From UBA4582 sp013204195 (lineage in GTDB: Bacteria > Pseudomonadota > Gammaproteobacteria > Pseudomonadales > Azotimanducaceae): a stretch of DNA of 64,000 nucleotides. The stretch lies in NCBI GenBank assembly GCA_963925735.1, contig CAWUUH010000049.1, positions 1 to 64,000 of the forward strand. The letters run 5' to 3'. Of this stretch, positions 54,963 through 63,731 are shown piece after piece; positions within the stretch are counted from its first letter, which is position 1, and each line of letters starts with the position of its first letter. Under the pieces are notes generated by a model. It was not told the origin of the DNA and ran no database searches. It saw only the letters and a program-made list of their open reading frames with translations. Position numbers and translations under genes: made by a program.

Positions 54963-56084
54963 TTAAGTCAAGGAATCGATAAAGTGCTTAACACCCTCGA
55001 ACCAGGTCGAGCGCTTTGGCGACTGCTTAGAGTCGGATTCACCGTCAAACTCACGGAGCAACTCCTTCTGCCTCTTGCTAAGTTTGACCGGCGTTTCAAC
55101 CACGACTCGGCAATATAGATCGCCAATCCCGCCGCCTCGAACCTGGGTAACATTAACGCCTTTGCCCCGCAGCCGGAACATTTTTCCCGTCTGAGTTTCC
55201 TCAGGTATTTTCAGGCTCACGCGACCATCCAGGGTCGGCACTTCAAGCTCGCCGCCAAGCGCCGCATCAACAAAGCTAATCGGCACCTCACAATAGAGAT
55301 TCTCACCTTCGCGAGTGAAGATAGCATGAGCACGAACATTGACCTGCACATACAGATCACCAGCCGGCCCGCCATTAGCACCCGCTTCACCTTGACCCGC
55401 TAACCGGATTCGGTCGCCGGTATCAACACCAGGCGGCACCTTGACTGATAGGGTTTTCTGCTCCTCTATACGGCCATGACCACGACACTTCTGACAAGGA
55501 TCACTTATCATCTTGCCTGCCCCACGACACCGCGGACAGGTCTGCTGAATGGAGAAAAAGCCCTGCCGAACGGTGACCTGACCCATACCTGCACATTGCA
55601 CACAATCTACCGCAGACGTGCCTTTTTTGGCACCCGAGCCGATGCACTCATGACATTCCACCAGCGCTGGAATTTTGATCTTAGGGTTTGTGCCGCGCAC
55701 CGCCTCTTCCAGGTCAAGATCGAGTATGTACTTCAGATCCGACCCACGCTGGACTTGGCTGCGACCGCGGCCACCACCGCTAAAGATATCACCGAATACG
55801 TCCTCAAAAATGGAACCGAAACCGCCACCACCACCGCCAAACCCAGCGCCTTGACTTTCCAAACCTGCATGACCGAACTGGTCATATGCGCCGCGTTTCT
55901 GGCTATCCATTAACACGTCAGCCGCTTCGCTGGCCTCTTTGAACTTATCTTCAGCCCCCGCATCGTCAGGATTACGATCAGGATGATGCTTCATCGCCAT
56001 GCGTCGATAAGCTTTCTTGATTTCTTGCTCCGAAGCATCACGGGCGACGCCCAGCACTTCGTAGTAGTCTCTCTTAGTCGCCAT
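54963..56084 (-). CDS. dnaJ: Chaperone DnaJ
   Basis: The 373-residue product has a J-domain with HPD (MKHHPDRNPDD), a G/F-rich region (GHAGLESQGAGFGGGGGG), a zinc-finger domain with four CxxCxGxG-type repeats (CHECIGSGAKKG, CVQCAGMGQV, CPRCRGAGKM, CQKCRGHGRI), and a C-terminal substrate domain. It stimulates the DnaK ATPase. It lies 150 bp behind dnaK; the gap holds a 12-bp perfect inverted repeat. Confidence 0.97.
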   Translation of the reverse strand: MATKRDYYEVLGVARDASEQEIKKAYRRMAMKHHPDRNPDDAGAEDKFKEASEAADVLMDSQKRGAYDQFGHAGLESQGAGFGGGGGGFGSIFEDVFGDIFSGGGRGRSQVQRGSDLKYILDLDLEEAVRGTNPKIKIPALVECHECIGSGAKKGTSAVDCVQCAGMGQVTVRQGFFSIQQTCPRCRGAGKMISDPCQKCRGHGRIEEQKTLSVKVPPGVDTGDRIRLAGQGEAGANGGPAGDLYVQVNVRAHAIFTREGENLYCEVPISFVDAALGGELEVPTLDGRVSLKIPEETQTGKMFRLRGKGVNVTQVRGGGIGDLYCRVVVETPVKLSKRQKELLREFDGESDSKQSPKRSTWFEGVKHFIDSLT

Positions 56085-56111
56085 ATTACGTTTCGATTCT
56101 TCTGATACGCG

Positions 56112-56148
56112 AACGCAGAATCCCGGATTAATGCCTGGATTCTGCGTT
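56112..56148. repeat. 12-bp perfect inverted repeat between dnaK and dnaJ
   Basis: AACGCAGAATCC (56112-56123) and GGATTCTGCGTT (56137-56148) are perfect complements separated by 13 bp. No T-run follows on the minus strand, so it is a stable mRNA hairpin 28 bp before dnaJ rather than a classical terminator. Confidence 0.85.
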
Positions 56149-56234
56149 GTTGTTCATCACCTATGTTGGTAAGTTTAAGCAGCCACCCTATCCCACTTCA
56201 CGGTCGCCCAACAGGGCAGACCCTTAGAGACAGC

Positions 56235-58151
56235 TTACTTCTCGTCGTCCTTCACCTCTTCAAATTCAGCATCTACCGCATCAGGATCGACATTGCTCGC
56301 TCCCGGCGCTTCACCTGCACCAGCAGCTTGTGCTTGCTCGGCACTCATACGCTGGGCCAAACCGGAAGACACTTCCGTCAGCTTTGCAGTTTTCGCTTCG
56401 ATCGCTTCCTTGTCTGTTTCTTTTAGTGACGCTTCAAGCTCACTAATTGCCGTCTCAATGGCTGTCTTTTCGTCTTCTGTCGCCTTGTCGCCCGCTTCTT
56501 CAAGCATCTTGCGAGTCGCATGTACCATGCCATCTGCTTGGTTACGCACTGTGACCAACTCTTCGAATCGACGATCGTCCTCAGCGTGAGACTCCGCATC
56601 ACGAACCATCTGTTCGACTTCTTCGTCGCTCAAACCTGACGATGCCTTAATTACGATAGACTGCTCTTTGCCCGTTGCTTTGTCTTTCGCAGAGACGTTC
56701 AATATACCGTTAGCATCGAGGTCAAAGCTCACTTCAATTTGCGGTGAACCCCGTGGCGATGGCGGAATATCAGCCAGATCAAACTGACCCAATGACTTGT
56801 TGTGACTGGCCTGCTTACGCTCACCCTGTAACACATGGATGGTCACCGCTGGCTGGTTGTCTTCAGCTGTCGAGAACACCTGGCTCTTTTTAGTCGGAAT
56901 CGTTGTGTTCTTCTCAATCAAAGCACTCATCACACCGCCCATGGTCTCGATACCTAGAGACAACGGGGTGACGTCTAGCAACAGGACGTCTTTAACATCA
57001 CCTGACAGAACGGCAGCCTGGATCGCGGCACCCATAGCAACGGCTTCATCCGGGTTCACATCTTTACGTGCGTCTTTGCCAAAAAATTCTTTGACCTTCC
57101 GCTGAACCATTGGCATCCGAGTCTGACCACCAACGAGGATGATATCGTCGATTTCAGACACTCCCAGCCCGGCGTCCTTCAGCGCGGTGCGCAAAGGCTC
57201 AATCGTGCGATTCACTAACTCTTCAACCAAAGACTCTAATTTCGCCTGAGTCACCTTGATAACCAAGTGCTTCGGGCCGGTCGCGTCAGCGGTGATGTAA
57301 GGTAGATTCACTTCCGTTTGCTGACTACTAGACAGTTCGATTTTGGCTTTCTCTGCCGCTTCCTTCAGACGCTGCAGGGCTAACGGATCATTATGCAGAT
57401 CCATGCTGTGCTGCTTCTTGAATTCGTCCGCAAGGTAGTCGATCAGACGCAAATCAAAGTCTTCGCCGCCGAGGAACGTGTCGCCATTGGTCGACAAAAC
57501 CTCAAATTGCTTCTCTCCATCAACGTCAGCGATTTCGATGATCGAGATGTCGAAGGTACCACCACCCAGGTCATAGACTGCGATCGTTGAGTCACCAACC
57601 GATTTGTCCATGCCGTAGGCCAAGGCCGCGGCGGTAGGTTCGTTAATGATCCGCTTGACCTCGAGGCCCGCGATTCGGCCAGCATCTTTCGTCGCTTGCC
57701 GCTGTGAGTCATTAAAATAGGCTGGCACTGTGATCACCGCCTCGGTGACCGCCTCGCCAAGATAATCTTCAGCGGTTTTCTTCATCTTCTTCAGCACTTG
57801 AGCCGAAATCTGCGGTGGCGCCATCTTCTGGCCGTTCACTTCAACCCATGCATCACCGTTATCAGCCTTGGCAATCTTGTACGGCACCATCTTAATATCA
57901 CGCTGCACGACTTCGTCGTCGAACTGCCGACCGATCAGGCGCTTCACAGCAAACAACGTATTGTGCGGATTGGTCACCGCCTGACGTTTAGCAGACTGGC
58001 CGACCAGCACTTCGTCATCACCGGCATAACCAACAACCGACGGCGTCGTACGATCGCCTTCAGCATTCTCAATAATTTTAGCTCGATTGCCTTCCATGAC
58101 CGCGACGCAAGAGTTGGTAGTCCCAAGATCTATGCCGATTATTTTTCCCAT
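56235..58151 (-). CDS. dnaK: Chaperone DnaK (Hsp70)
   Basis: The 638-residue product has the ATPase domain beginning IIGIDLGTTNSCVAVMEG, IINEPTAAALAYG and VYDLGGGTFDISI, a substrate-binding domain with the DVTPLSLGIETMGG linker strand, and the EEVKDDEK acidic C-terminus. It folds nascent and damaged proteins with DnaJ and GrpE. A sigma-32-like promoter and a leader hairpin lie upstream. Confidence 0.98.
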   Translation of the reverse strand: MGKIIGIDLGTTNSCVAVMEGNRAKIIENAEGDRTTPSVVGYAGDDEVLVGQSAKRQAVTNPHNTLFAVKRLIGRQFDDEVVQRDIKMVPYKIAKADNGDAWVEVNGQKMAPPQISAQVLKKMKKTAEDYLGEAVTEAVITVPAYFNDSQRQATKDAGRIAGLEVKRIINEPTAAALAYGMDKSVGDSTIAVYDLGGGTFDISIIEIADVDGEKQFEVLSTNGDTFLGGEDFDLRLIDYLADEFKKQHSMDLHNDPLALQRLKEAAEKAKIELSSSQQTEVNLPYITADATGPKHLVIKVTQAKLESLVEELVNRTIEPLRTALKDAGLGVSEIDDIILVGGQTRMPMVQRKVKEFFGKDARKDVNPDEAVAMGAAIQAAVLSGDVKDVLLLDVTPLSLGIETMGGVMSALIEKNTTIPTKKSQVFSTAEDNQPAVTIHVLQGERKQASHNKSLGQFDLADIPPSPRGSPQIEVSFDLDANGILNVSAKDKATGKEQSIVIKASSGLSDEEVEQMVRDAESHAEDDRRFEELVTVRNQADGMVHATRKMLEEAGDKATEDEKTAIETAISELEASLKETDKEAIEAKTAKLTEVSSGLAQRMSAEQAQAAGAGEAPGASNVDPDAVDAEFEEVKDDEK

Positions 58152-58168
58152 AATGCTTCTCCGCTGAA

Positions 58169-58190
58169 CAATCTGACTTACTTCAGATTG
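58169..58190. repeat. 8-bp perfect inverted repeat in the dnaK leader
   Basis: CAATCTGA (58169-58176) and TCAGATTG (58183-58190) flank 6 bp. In the dnaK mRNA this hairpin sits 17 bp ahead of the ATG, just before the GGAG ribosome-binding site. It is unlike CIRCE, both in sequence and spacing. Confidence 0.75.
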
Positions 58191-58293
58191 GAATTAACTA
58201 ATGATAACTCAATGTGTGTTTTTATTTTTCGTCTCGCCTGGCTTCTAAACCGCCTGGTGGCGCGCTGCCGGCCAGTCAACTGCTTGAACGTCT

Positions 58294-58321
58294 ATATTGG
58301 CACCGAGCAAAATTATTCAAG
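58294..58321 (-). promoter_or_regulatory. Sigma-32-type promoter of dnaK
   Basis: On the minus strand CTTGAA (58321-58316), 14 bp, then GCCAATAT (58301-58294) resemble the heat-shock consensus CTTGAAA-N12-15-CCCCATNT. It gives a leader of about 135 nt before dnaK. Confidence 0.6.
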
Positions 58322-58366
58322 TCCTAATATTAGGTTTACATTTTGCTCATTCGTGCCTGACCCGCC

Positions 58367-58999
58367 CTAACTCGAAGAGGCGGGCGTATTTTTAGCGACA
58401 ACCACCATGGCCGGCCGAACCAATCGACCGTTCAGTTGATAACCTTTCTGGACCACAGCGATCACTGAATTGGGCTCAACTTCAGGACTTTCAATCATCG
58501 AAATGGCTTGGTGTAAATTAGGGTCGAAGGGCTCTCCGTGTGGATCGATCACCGCCACCCCTTCTTTAGCCATAACATCGACGAATAAACGCTGACACAA
58601 TCCCATGCCTTCAATAATCGCCAGAGTCGCTTCGCTGTCAGCTTCGGATTGCTCGGCCGACTCAATAGCTTTCTCTAGACTGTCGACCACTGGCAGCAGG
58701 CTCTGAATCAACTTTTCGACGCCGTACTTAACCGCATGCTCGACTTCACGCTCGGTACGACGCCGGAGATTTTGCATCTCCGCCTCCGCACGCAAGGCTG
58801 CGTCTCTGAACTTTTCTGCTTCTTCCTGGGCGCCGTATGCTGTCGCGCGCAACTCGCTGGGCGACATGGTATCGATATTCCCATCCTCTGGCTCGAGAAT
58901 CTCAGCTTCGATCGCAGCCTCTAAGTCATTTACAACCAGCTCATCATGTCGCTCGCTGGCATCAGTCTGTGTCGTTTGTTGTTCGTCGAAATTCGCCAT
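58367..58999 (-). CDS. grpE: Nucleotide exchange factor GrpE
   Basis: The 210-residue product has an acidic N-terminal coiled coil (VVNDLEAAIEAEILEPEDGN) and a C-terminal beta domain with NLHQAISMIESPEVEPNSVI and GYQLNGRLVRPAMVVVAK. It releases ADP from DnaK. It is preceded by a near-consensus sigma-32 promoter and lies between hrcA and dnaK. Confidence 0.96.
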   Translation of the reverse strand: MANFDEQQTTQTDASERHDELVVNDLEAAIEAEILEPEDGNIDTMSPSELRATAYGAQEEAEKFRDAALRAEAEMQNLRRRTEREVEHAVKYGVEKLIQSLLPVVDSLEKAIESAEQSEADSEATLAIIEGMGLCQRLFVDVMAKEGVAVIDPHGEPFDPNLHQAISMIESPEVEPNSVIAVVQKGYQLNGRLVRPAMVVVAKNTPASSS

Positions 59000-59038
59000 G
59001 CACCCTGACTCCAGATCAGTAATTTTGAAGTCAAAGGT

Positions 59039-59067
59039 ATATGGGGCTTACCCCTGCAAGATTCAAG
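59039..59067 (-). promoter_or_regulatory. Sigma-32 promoter of grpE
   Basis: On the minus strand CTTGAA (59067-59062), a 15-bp spacer and CCCCATAT (59046-59039) match the heat-shock consensus very well. It lies in the hrcA-grpE gap, 40 bp before the grpE start. No CIRCE operator overlaps it. Confidence 0.8.
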
Positions 59068-59121
59068 GGTATAAGACATGAGATTACACAGAAGCAGGAA
59101 ACTATCGCCTGACAGCGATAA

Positions 59122-60171
59122 TTAGTGGCGGGACAACGAACTGCCAAGGGCCGCGCTGAGCAGCCTGGCGGTGGCATCAACCACTGGAATAACGCGGTTA
59201 TAGGCCATGCGTGTCGGTCCGATGACACCCAAAACACCAACCAATTGACCATCGACCCGATACGGCGAGATCACGACACTACACTCGTCGAGTAACTCGT
59301 ACCCAGACTCTTCACCAATAAACAGCTGCACCCCCTCGCCCGCTAGACAGCGGTCTAACAGATGCAAAATATCACCCTTTAGCGAAAACGCCTGAAACAG
59401 GTTGCGGATATCGTCACGAGCCATATCTGGAGATATCTCGACGAGGTTTTCCTGACCCGCCAGGACGTAGCCATCCGCCTCATCTTGCTCGAACGCTTTT
59501 TCAGCAACTTCCAGAGTCGCCTTCATCAAACCGTTAAGATTTTCCTGGTCAGACTTCATTGCCGTGATCAATTGTTCGCGGATGTGCCGCAAGGATCGGC
59601 CCGAAAAAGATTGGTTGATATAATTAGACGCCTCCTTGAGCTGAATTTCCGTATAAGCGGCGTCAGTGTAGATAATCCTATTTTGCACTTCATGATCAGC
59701 CAGCACCAAAATGACCAGCACCCGCTTTTCACTCAAGCTAAGGAATTCCACATGCCGCAGGGTCACCTGTTCGCGCCGCGGAATGGTCACCAGACCGGCC
59801 ATTCGCGTGACGTCTGACAAGATGCCTGAAGTCGATTGAACCAATTGATGAGCCGACCAGTCAGGATCCAGCTGACGCTGCATCTGCCGCAGATCCTGAC
59901 TCCCCAGCGGCGCCATGTCCAACAAGCTGTCAACGAAGAACCGATAACCCATGGCTGTCGGCACACGTCCGGCGGAGGTATGGGGCGAGGTGACGTAACC
60001 TTTATCTTCCAGATCAGCCATGATATTGCGCACGGTCGCAGAGCTGACGGTCACTTGAGGCTGCGCCGCCAAGGTTTTAGAACCCACCGGCTGGCCGTCG
60101 GCGATGTAACGCTCGATAAGTGTTTTCAACACTATCTGGGCTTTTTCACTGATCTGGCGTTTATCTATCAT
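59122..60171 (-). CDS. hrcA: Heat-inducible transcriptional repressor HrcA
   Basis: The N-terminal winged helix is AQIVLKTLIERYIADGQPVG and ATVRNIMADLEDKGYV; SPHTSAGRVPTAMGYRFFVD and a GAF-like core follow, ending GVIGPTRMAYNRVIPVVDAT. HrcA represses chaperone genes by binding CIRCE. I start at ATG 60171 (MIDKRQISEKAQ); an ATG at 60189 and a TTG at 60210 are in frame. It is divergent from recN. No CIRCE sequence (TTAGCACTC-N9-GAGTGCTAA) is seen near hrcA, grpE, dnaK or dnaJ, so its target may be groESL elsewhere. Confidence 0.94.
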   Translation of the reverse strand: MIDKRQISEKAQIVLKTLIERYIADGQPVGSKTLAAQPQVTVSSATVRNIMADLEDKGYVTSPHTSAGRVPTAMGYRFFVDSLLDMAPLGSQDLRQMQRQLDPDWSAHQLVQSTSGILSDVTRMAGLVTIPRREQVTLRHVEFLSLSEKRVLVILVLADHEVQNRIIYTDAAYTEIQLKEASNYINQSFSGRSLRHIREQLITAMKSDQENLNGLMKATLEVAEKAFEQDEADGYVLAGQENLVEISPDMARDDIRNLFQAFSLKGDILHLLDRCLAGEGVQLFIGEESGYELLDECSVVISPYRVDGQLVGVLGVIGPTRMAYNRVIPVVDATARLLSAALGSSLSRH

Positions 60172-60336
60172 TGACGCTGCTGCCAACATATTACTTGAAC
60201 GATCCCTCAATATACCCGCCCGATGAAGCTGACAGCAATACAGCAGAACAAATTCAAGGTAAAATTTGTCTGCGCCGGCTTGCAGACTGGGTAAGCCGTG
60301 GCGTTTAATTGAACTGCCACCGACTTAGGTAAATTC

Positions 60337-62031
60337 ATGCTCACCCATTTAACGGTTCAAAATTTTGCGCTGGTTGACCATCTCGAACTCGAGTTCGAAT
60401 CGGGTATGACCGTGGTTACCGGCGAAACCGGGGCCGGCAAGTCCATCATTCTCGATGCGCTGGGGCTCACCCTTGGCGACCGCGCCGATACAGGTCTGAT
60501 TGCCGACGCTGCGAACCGGGCCGAGATTCACGCCACCTTTGACATCAGCGACAACCTGCCGGCTAAACACTGGCTCGCCGCACACGAACTACCGATTGAT
60601 AACGCCGGAGAATGTATCTTACGCCGCACTCTCAGTGCTGACGGTCGTTCCCGCGGCTTTATCAACGGCTCGCCCAGCACCGTGGCAGACCTGAAAACCC
60701 TGGGAGAGATGCTCATCGATATCCACTCCCAGCATGAACATCAATCGCTACTCAAAAAAGACAATCACCGCCGCATGCTCGACGAGTTTGGCGACGTGTT
60801 GCCCTTAGCTAGCCAAGTCCATGAACTGTGGGAGCAATTTAACAAGGCCCGGAAACGTCTCGAATCTTTGCGGGCTAACAATGCCGAGCAAACAGCCCGC
60901 GTACAGTTACTGGCCTATCAAGCTGAGGAACTCGAGCAATTGGCGATTGAAGCCGATGAACACATCAGCCTTGAACAGGAACAACAGCAGCTCAGCCACG
61001 TTGATGAAATTTTGCGTAACTGTGACGCGGCCCTGCAAGCCTGCGAACTCAACGAAGAAGGCAATATTTTAAGCCAGCTGAGCCAAGCCCTGCATCTTTT
61101 GCAGGCAATAGAACTCGACGCCCTGGCGCCTGTAACCGAATTGTTCATCAGCAGCAAAATCCAGCTAGAAGAAGCCGTCTCAGACCTACAGCGGTTTGCC
61201 GACACCATCGAAGCTGACCCCAAACGCTTGCTCGAAGTAGAAGCGCGTTTGACCAGCATCTATGATATTGCGCGCAAGCACCGAATTAAACCCGGCGACA
61301 TTCAGGCCTTTACTCTCGACATTCAGGCAGAGATCAAAAGCCTCGATAATGTTGACGCAGAAATCGATAGCCTGACCGCCAGCACCCAAACCCTGTCATC
61401 AAGCTATCGCGATGTCGCCACTCGCCTAAGCCACGCCCGCATCAAAGCAGCAACAACCCTGGAATGCCAAGTCACCGAGCAATTGGTCAAGCTTGGCATG
61501 CACGGCGCGATTTTTAAGGCTAACCTGACCCCGATCGAAACCAGCCTCATCGCACCAGGCGGGCTCGAAGAAGTAGAGTTCCTGATCAGTACGAATCCAG
61601 GCCAGGCGCCCCGGTCATTGAACAAAATCGCATCTGGTGGCGAGCTGTCCCGAATCAGCCTGGCCATTCAGGTCGTCACCGCCGACACATCAAAAGTCCC
61701 CAGCCTGGTATTTGATGAAGTCGACGTTGGCATCGGCGGCGCGGTGGCCGAAGTCGTCGGCAGTTTGCTACGAAATCTTGGCGGCAAAGCCCAAATTGTC
61801 TGCGTCACCCACCTGCCTCAGGTTGCAGCCCAGGGACATCAGCACTATCTTGTGACCAAGTCCACTGGCGCGGGCAAAGGCAAGAACCAAACAAAAGCTA
61901 GAACCGAGATCGCCACCTTGGGGGCCGAGGGAAAAATCGAAGAAATTGCCCGCATGCTCGGCGGCGTCGAGCTGACTCAACAATCACTCGATCACGCCAA
62001 AGCCATGTATAACAATGCCCAGGCGAATTAA
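60337..62031 (+). CDS. recN: DNA repair protein RecN
   Basis: The SMC-like ATPase of 564 residues has Walker A GETGAGKSIILDALGLTLGD, a coiled-coil middle (about 150-370), the ABC signature KIASGGELSRISLAIQ and Walker B LVFDEVDVGIGG. It binds DNA ends and helps recombinational repair. It is normally SOS-induced, but I see no clear LexA box in the 126-bp gap with hrcA. Convergent with fur. Confidence 0.96.
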   Translation: MLTHLTVQNFALVDHLELEFESGMTVVTGETGAGKSIILDALGLTLGDRADTGLIADAANRAEIHATFDISDNLPAKHWLAAHELPIDNAGECILRRTLSADGRSRGFINGSPSTVADLKTLGEMLIDIHSQHEHQSLLKKDNHRRMLDEFGDVLPLASQVHELWEQFNKARKRLESLRANNAEQTARVQLLAYQAEELEQLAIEADEHISLEQEQQQLSHVDEILRNCDAALQACELNEEGNILSQLSQALHLLQAIELDALAPVTELFISSKIQLEEAVSDLQRFADTIEADPKRLLEVEARLTSIYDIARKHRIKPGDIQAFTLDIQAEIKSLDNVDAEIDSLTASTQTLSSSYRDVATRLSHARIKAATTLECQVTEQLVKLGMHGAIFKANLTPIETSLIAPGGLEEVEFLISTNPGQAPRSLNKIASGGELSRISLAIQVVTADTSKVPSLVFDEVDVGIGGAVAEVVGSLLRNLGGKAQIVCVTHLPQVAAQGHQHYLVTKSTGAGKGKNQTKARTEIATLGAEGKIEEIARMLGGVELTQQSLDHAKAMYNNAQAN

Positions 62032-62075
62032 GGCACAGAGCCCTCAGCCAATATCGACCATACTCGAAGCGAAAA

Positions 62076-62489
62076 TCAACGACACTGGGGACACAACCCA
62101 TACAGATTAAGGTTGTGATCCGTGAGCTCAAAGCCCCGCTCGAGCGCTATATTTTCCTGCCGCCGTTCGATTTCCTCATCATGAAACTCTTCAACCAGCC
62201 CGCATTTAACACAGACCAGGTGATCGTGATGATCATTGGTAGAGAGCTCGAACACCGAGTGGCCACCCTCAAAATGATGACGGATTACCAGCCCAGCAGA
62301 TTCGAATTGGGTCAGAACTCTATAGACAGTGGCCAAACCGATTTCTTCATCATTTTGAAGCAGGTGCTTATAGACATCTTCAGCGCTCAGGTGATGAACC
62401 TTCGAACTTTCGAGGATTTGGAGGATCTTAATCCGCGGCAATGTTATTTTCAGACCCGCGTCTTTAAGATCTTGAGATTCTGCAGCCAT
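62076..62489 (-). CDS. fur: Ferric uptake regulator Fur
   Basis: The 137-residue product has a winged helix (LKDAGLKITLPRIKILQILE, YRVLTQFESAGLV), metal site residues HHDHLVCVKCGLVEEFHDEEIE and C-terminal CPQCR, with both CxxC-like pairs intact. It represses iron uptake genes with Fe2+. The ATG at 62489 gives the usual N-terminus (MAAESQDLKDAG); the frame opens 9 codons earlier. It is divergent from bamE across 79 bp, as in other gammaproteobacteria. Confidence 0.96.
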   Translation of the reverse strand: MAAESQDLKDAGLKITLPRIKILQILESSKVHHLSAEDVYKHLLQNDEEIGLATVYRVLTQFESAGLVIRHHFEGGHSVFELSTNDHHDHLVCVKCGLVEEFHDEEIERRQENIALERGFELTDHNLNLYGLCPQCR

Positions 62490-62568
62490 GGTGAAGAGAC
62501 TCATTGCGCGATACACTAGGCACCCAGTATCGCGACTTTAGCATTACATTGGAAGGACCAGGACTACA

Positions 62569-62922
62569 TTGATCAGACATCGCCTCAGCACAGCCATTTC
62601 CATTCTTGTTCTCTGCAGCTTCGCCAGCGGCTGCTCTTCATTGCGCTTTCCGGGCGTACATCGCATTTCGATCCAGCAGGGCAATGTGATCACCCAGACC
62701 ATGATCGACAAGCTCAAGCCTGGCATGAGCAAAAGCCAGGTCAGATTTGTGCTTGGCAACGCGGTGATTAACGATTCACTAAACCAGAATCGCTGGGACT
62801 ATATCTATTCGATCCAGGTTGCGGGTGGCGATCGCATTATTAACGAACTGCACCTGCACTTTATAGAAGAACGACTCAGTCATTTCGAGGGCGACTTCAG
62901 CCCCACGCCGGAAGCCACCTAG
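62569..62922 (+). CDS. bamE: Outer-membrane lipoprotein BamE
   Basis: The 117-residue product has a signal peptide with lipobox ASGC (lipidated Cys at 22), then QGNVITQTMIDKLKPGMSKS, QVRFVLGNAVINDS and RWDYIYS, the SmpA/OmlA signature. It is the small lipoprotein of the BAM outer-membrane protein insertase. The start is TTG at 62569 behind AGGA; no ATG fits. The conserved position is divergent from fur and convergent with ratB. Confidence 0.93.
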   Translation: MIRHRLSTAISILVLCSFASGCSSLRFPGVHRISIQQGNVITQTMIDKLKPGMSKSQVRFVLGNAVINDSLNQNRWDYIYSIQVAGGDRIINELHLHFIEERLSHFEGDFSPTPEAT

Positions 62923-62951
62923 ACCTCGGTGACGACTAAAATACGGCTCGG

Positions 62952-63302
62952 CTAGCCGTTATCCAAATTGTTGAGCGCGGCATTCCGGGCTTGTCTCGCG
63001 CGCCGACCAGGGCGCTGTTGCACGGTCGATTGAGCCCGCTGCCGACGCGCAGCCATGGGGTCAAGCACCAACGGCCGATAGATCTCGACTCGCTCCTCGG
63101 CCTCAAGCTTGGTTGAGAGGCTGACCAGACGCCCGTAAATTCCAACTTGTAATGTTTCTAGATCCAGCTCTGGCGCAGCCTGTAAGATGCCACAAGCGAC
63201 TATGGCATCCTCCACTACAGCATCAGCGGCCAGCTCAACACTGACCACCCGTTCAGCGTCAGGGGTGATATAGACGACCTCAATGACCAGGCGATCAGTC
63301 AT
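62952..63302 (-). CDS. ratB: RnfH/RatB-family ubiquitin-like protein
   Basis: The 116-residue product MTDRLVIEVVYITPDAERVV has a beta-grasp (UPF0125/RnfH) core with VGIYGRLVSLST and EERVEIYRPLVLDPMAARRQRA, the conserved end of the family, followed by a short basic tail. Role uncertain; it is paired with ratA in many proteobacteria. The ATG at 63302 overlaps the ratA stop by 8 bp; the longer frame to 63380 lies inside ratA. Confidence 0.92.
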   Translation of the reverse strand: MTDRLVIEVVYITPDAERVVSVELAADAVVEDAIVACGILQAAPELDLETLQVGIYGRLVSLSTKLEAEERVEIYRPLVLDPMAARRQRAQSTVQQRPGRRARQARNAALNNLDNG

Positions 63303-63726
63303 ACAGCTGATCCGCTCGTTGACAGAACGCCTCAACCATCTTGTCCACCGCGCCCGTAAAAACCTGCCCCAGGGCGGCATTCATCACTCGACTATTAAAT
63401 TCAAACTGCAATTGCATGCTGATTTTACAGCCTTCCTCGCCGAGCGCCTGCAACGCCCAGGCACCTGATAGCGCGGTAAACGGACCATCAACCAGCTCAA
63501 GGGTCACACCATCCGGCGGCGACAGACGATTCCGGGTAGTGAAGCTCTGGGACAGACCGCCTCTGGCCAAATCCAGACGGGCAACCAACTCAGACTCTGA
63601 AGCAACCAAGACTTCACTGCCCACGCACCAAGGCAGAAAGTCCGGATAGCGGCTTATATCATTGATGATGTGGTACATCTGTGCCGTTGTATAAGGGACC
63701 AGAGCAGACCGTTTAACAGTACGCAT
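63295..63726 (-). CDS. ratA: RatA-family START-domain protein (coenzyme Q-binding type)
   Basis: The 143-residue SRPBCC/START protein begins MRTVKRSALVPYTTAQMYHI and has RYPDFLPWCVGSEV and QLQFEFNSRVMNAALG. E. coli RatA blocks 50S-30S association; Coq10-like lipid binding is the other proposed role. It is coupled to ratB and lies 5 bp after the symporter gene, so all three may be one unit. The smpB gene that often lies divergently next to ratA is not seen in the window. Confidence 0.92.
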   Translation of the reverse strand: MRTVKRSALVPYTTAQMYHIINDISRYPDFLPWCVGSEVLVASESELVARLDLARGGLSQSFTTRNRLSPPDGVTLELVDGPFTALSGAWALQALGEEGCKISMQLQFEFNSRVMNAALGQVFTGAVDKMVEAFCQRADQLYD

Positions 63727-63731
63727 AAGCC

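Noticed and set aside
60211..60336. Possible LexA box before recN (CTGACAGCAATACAG)
   Set aside because: The spacing between CTG and CAG halves is one base short and the left half is CTGA rather than CTGT; not a convincing SOS box.
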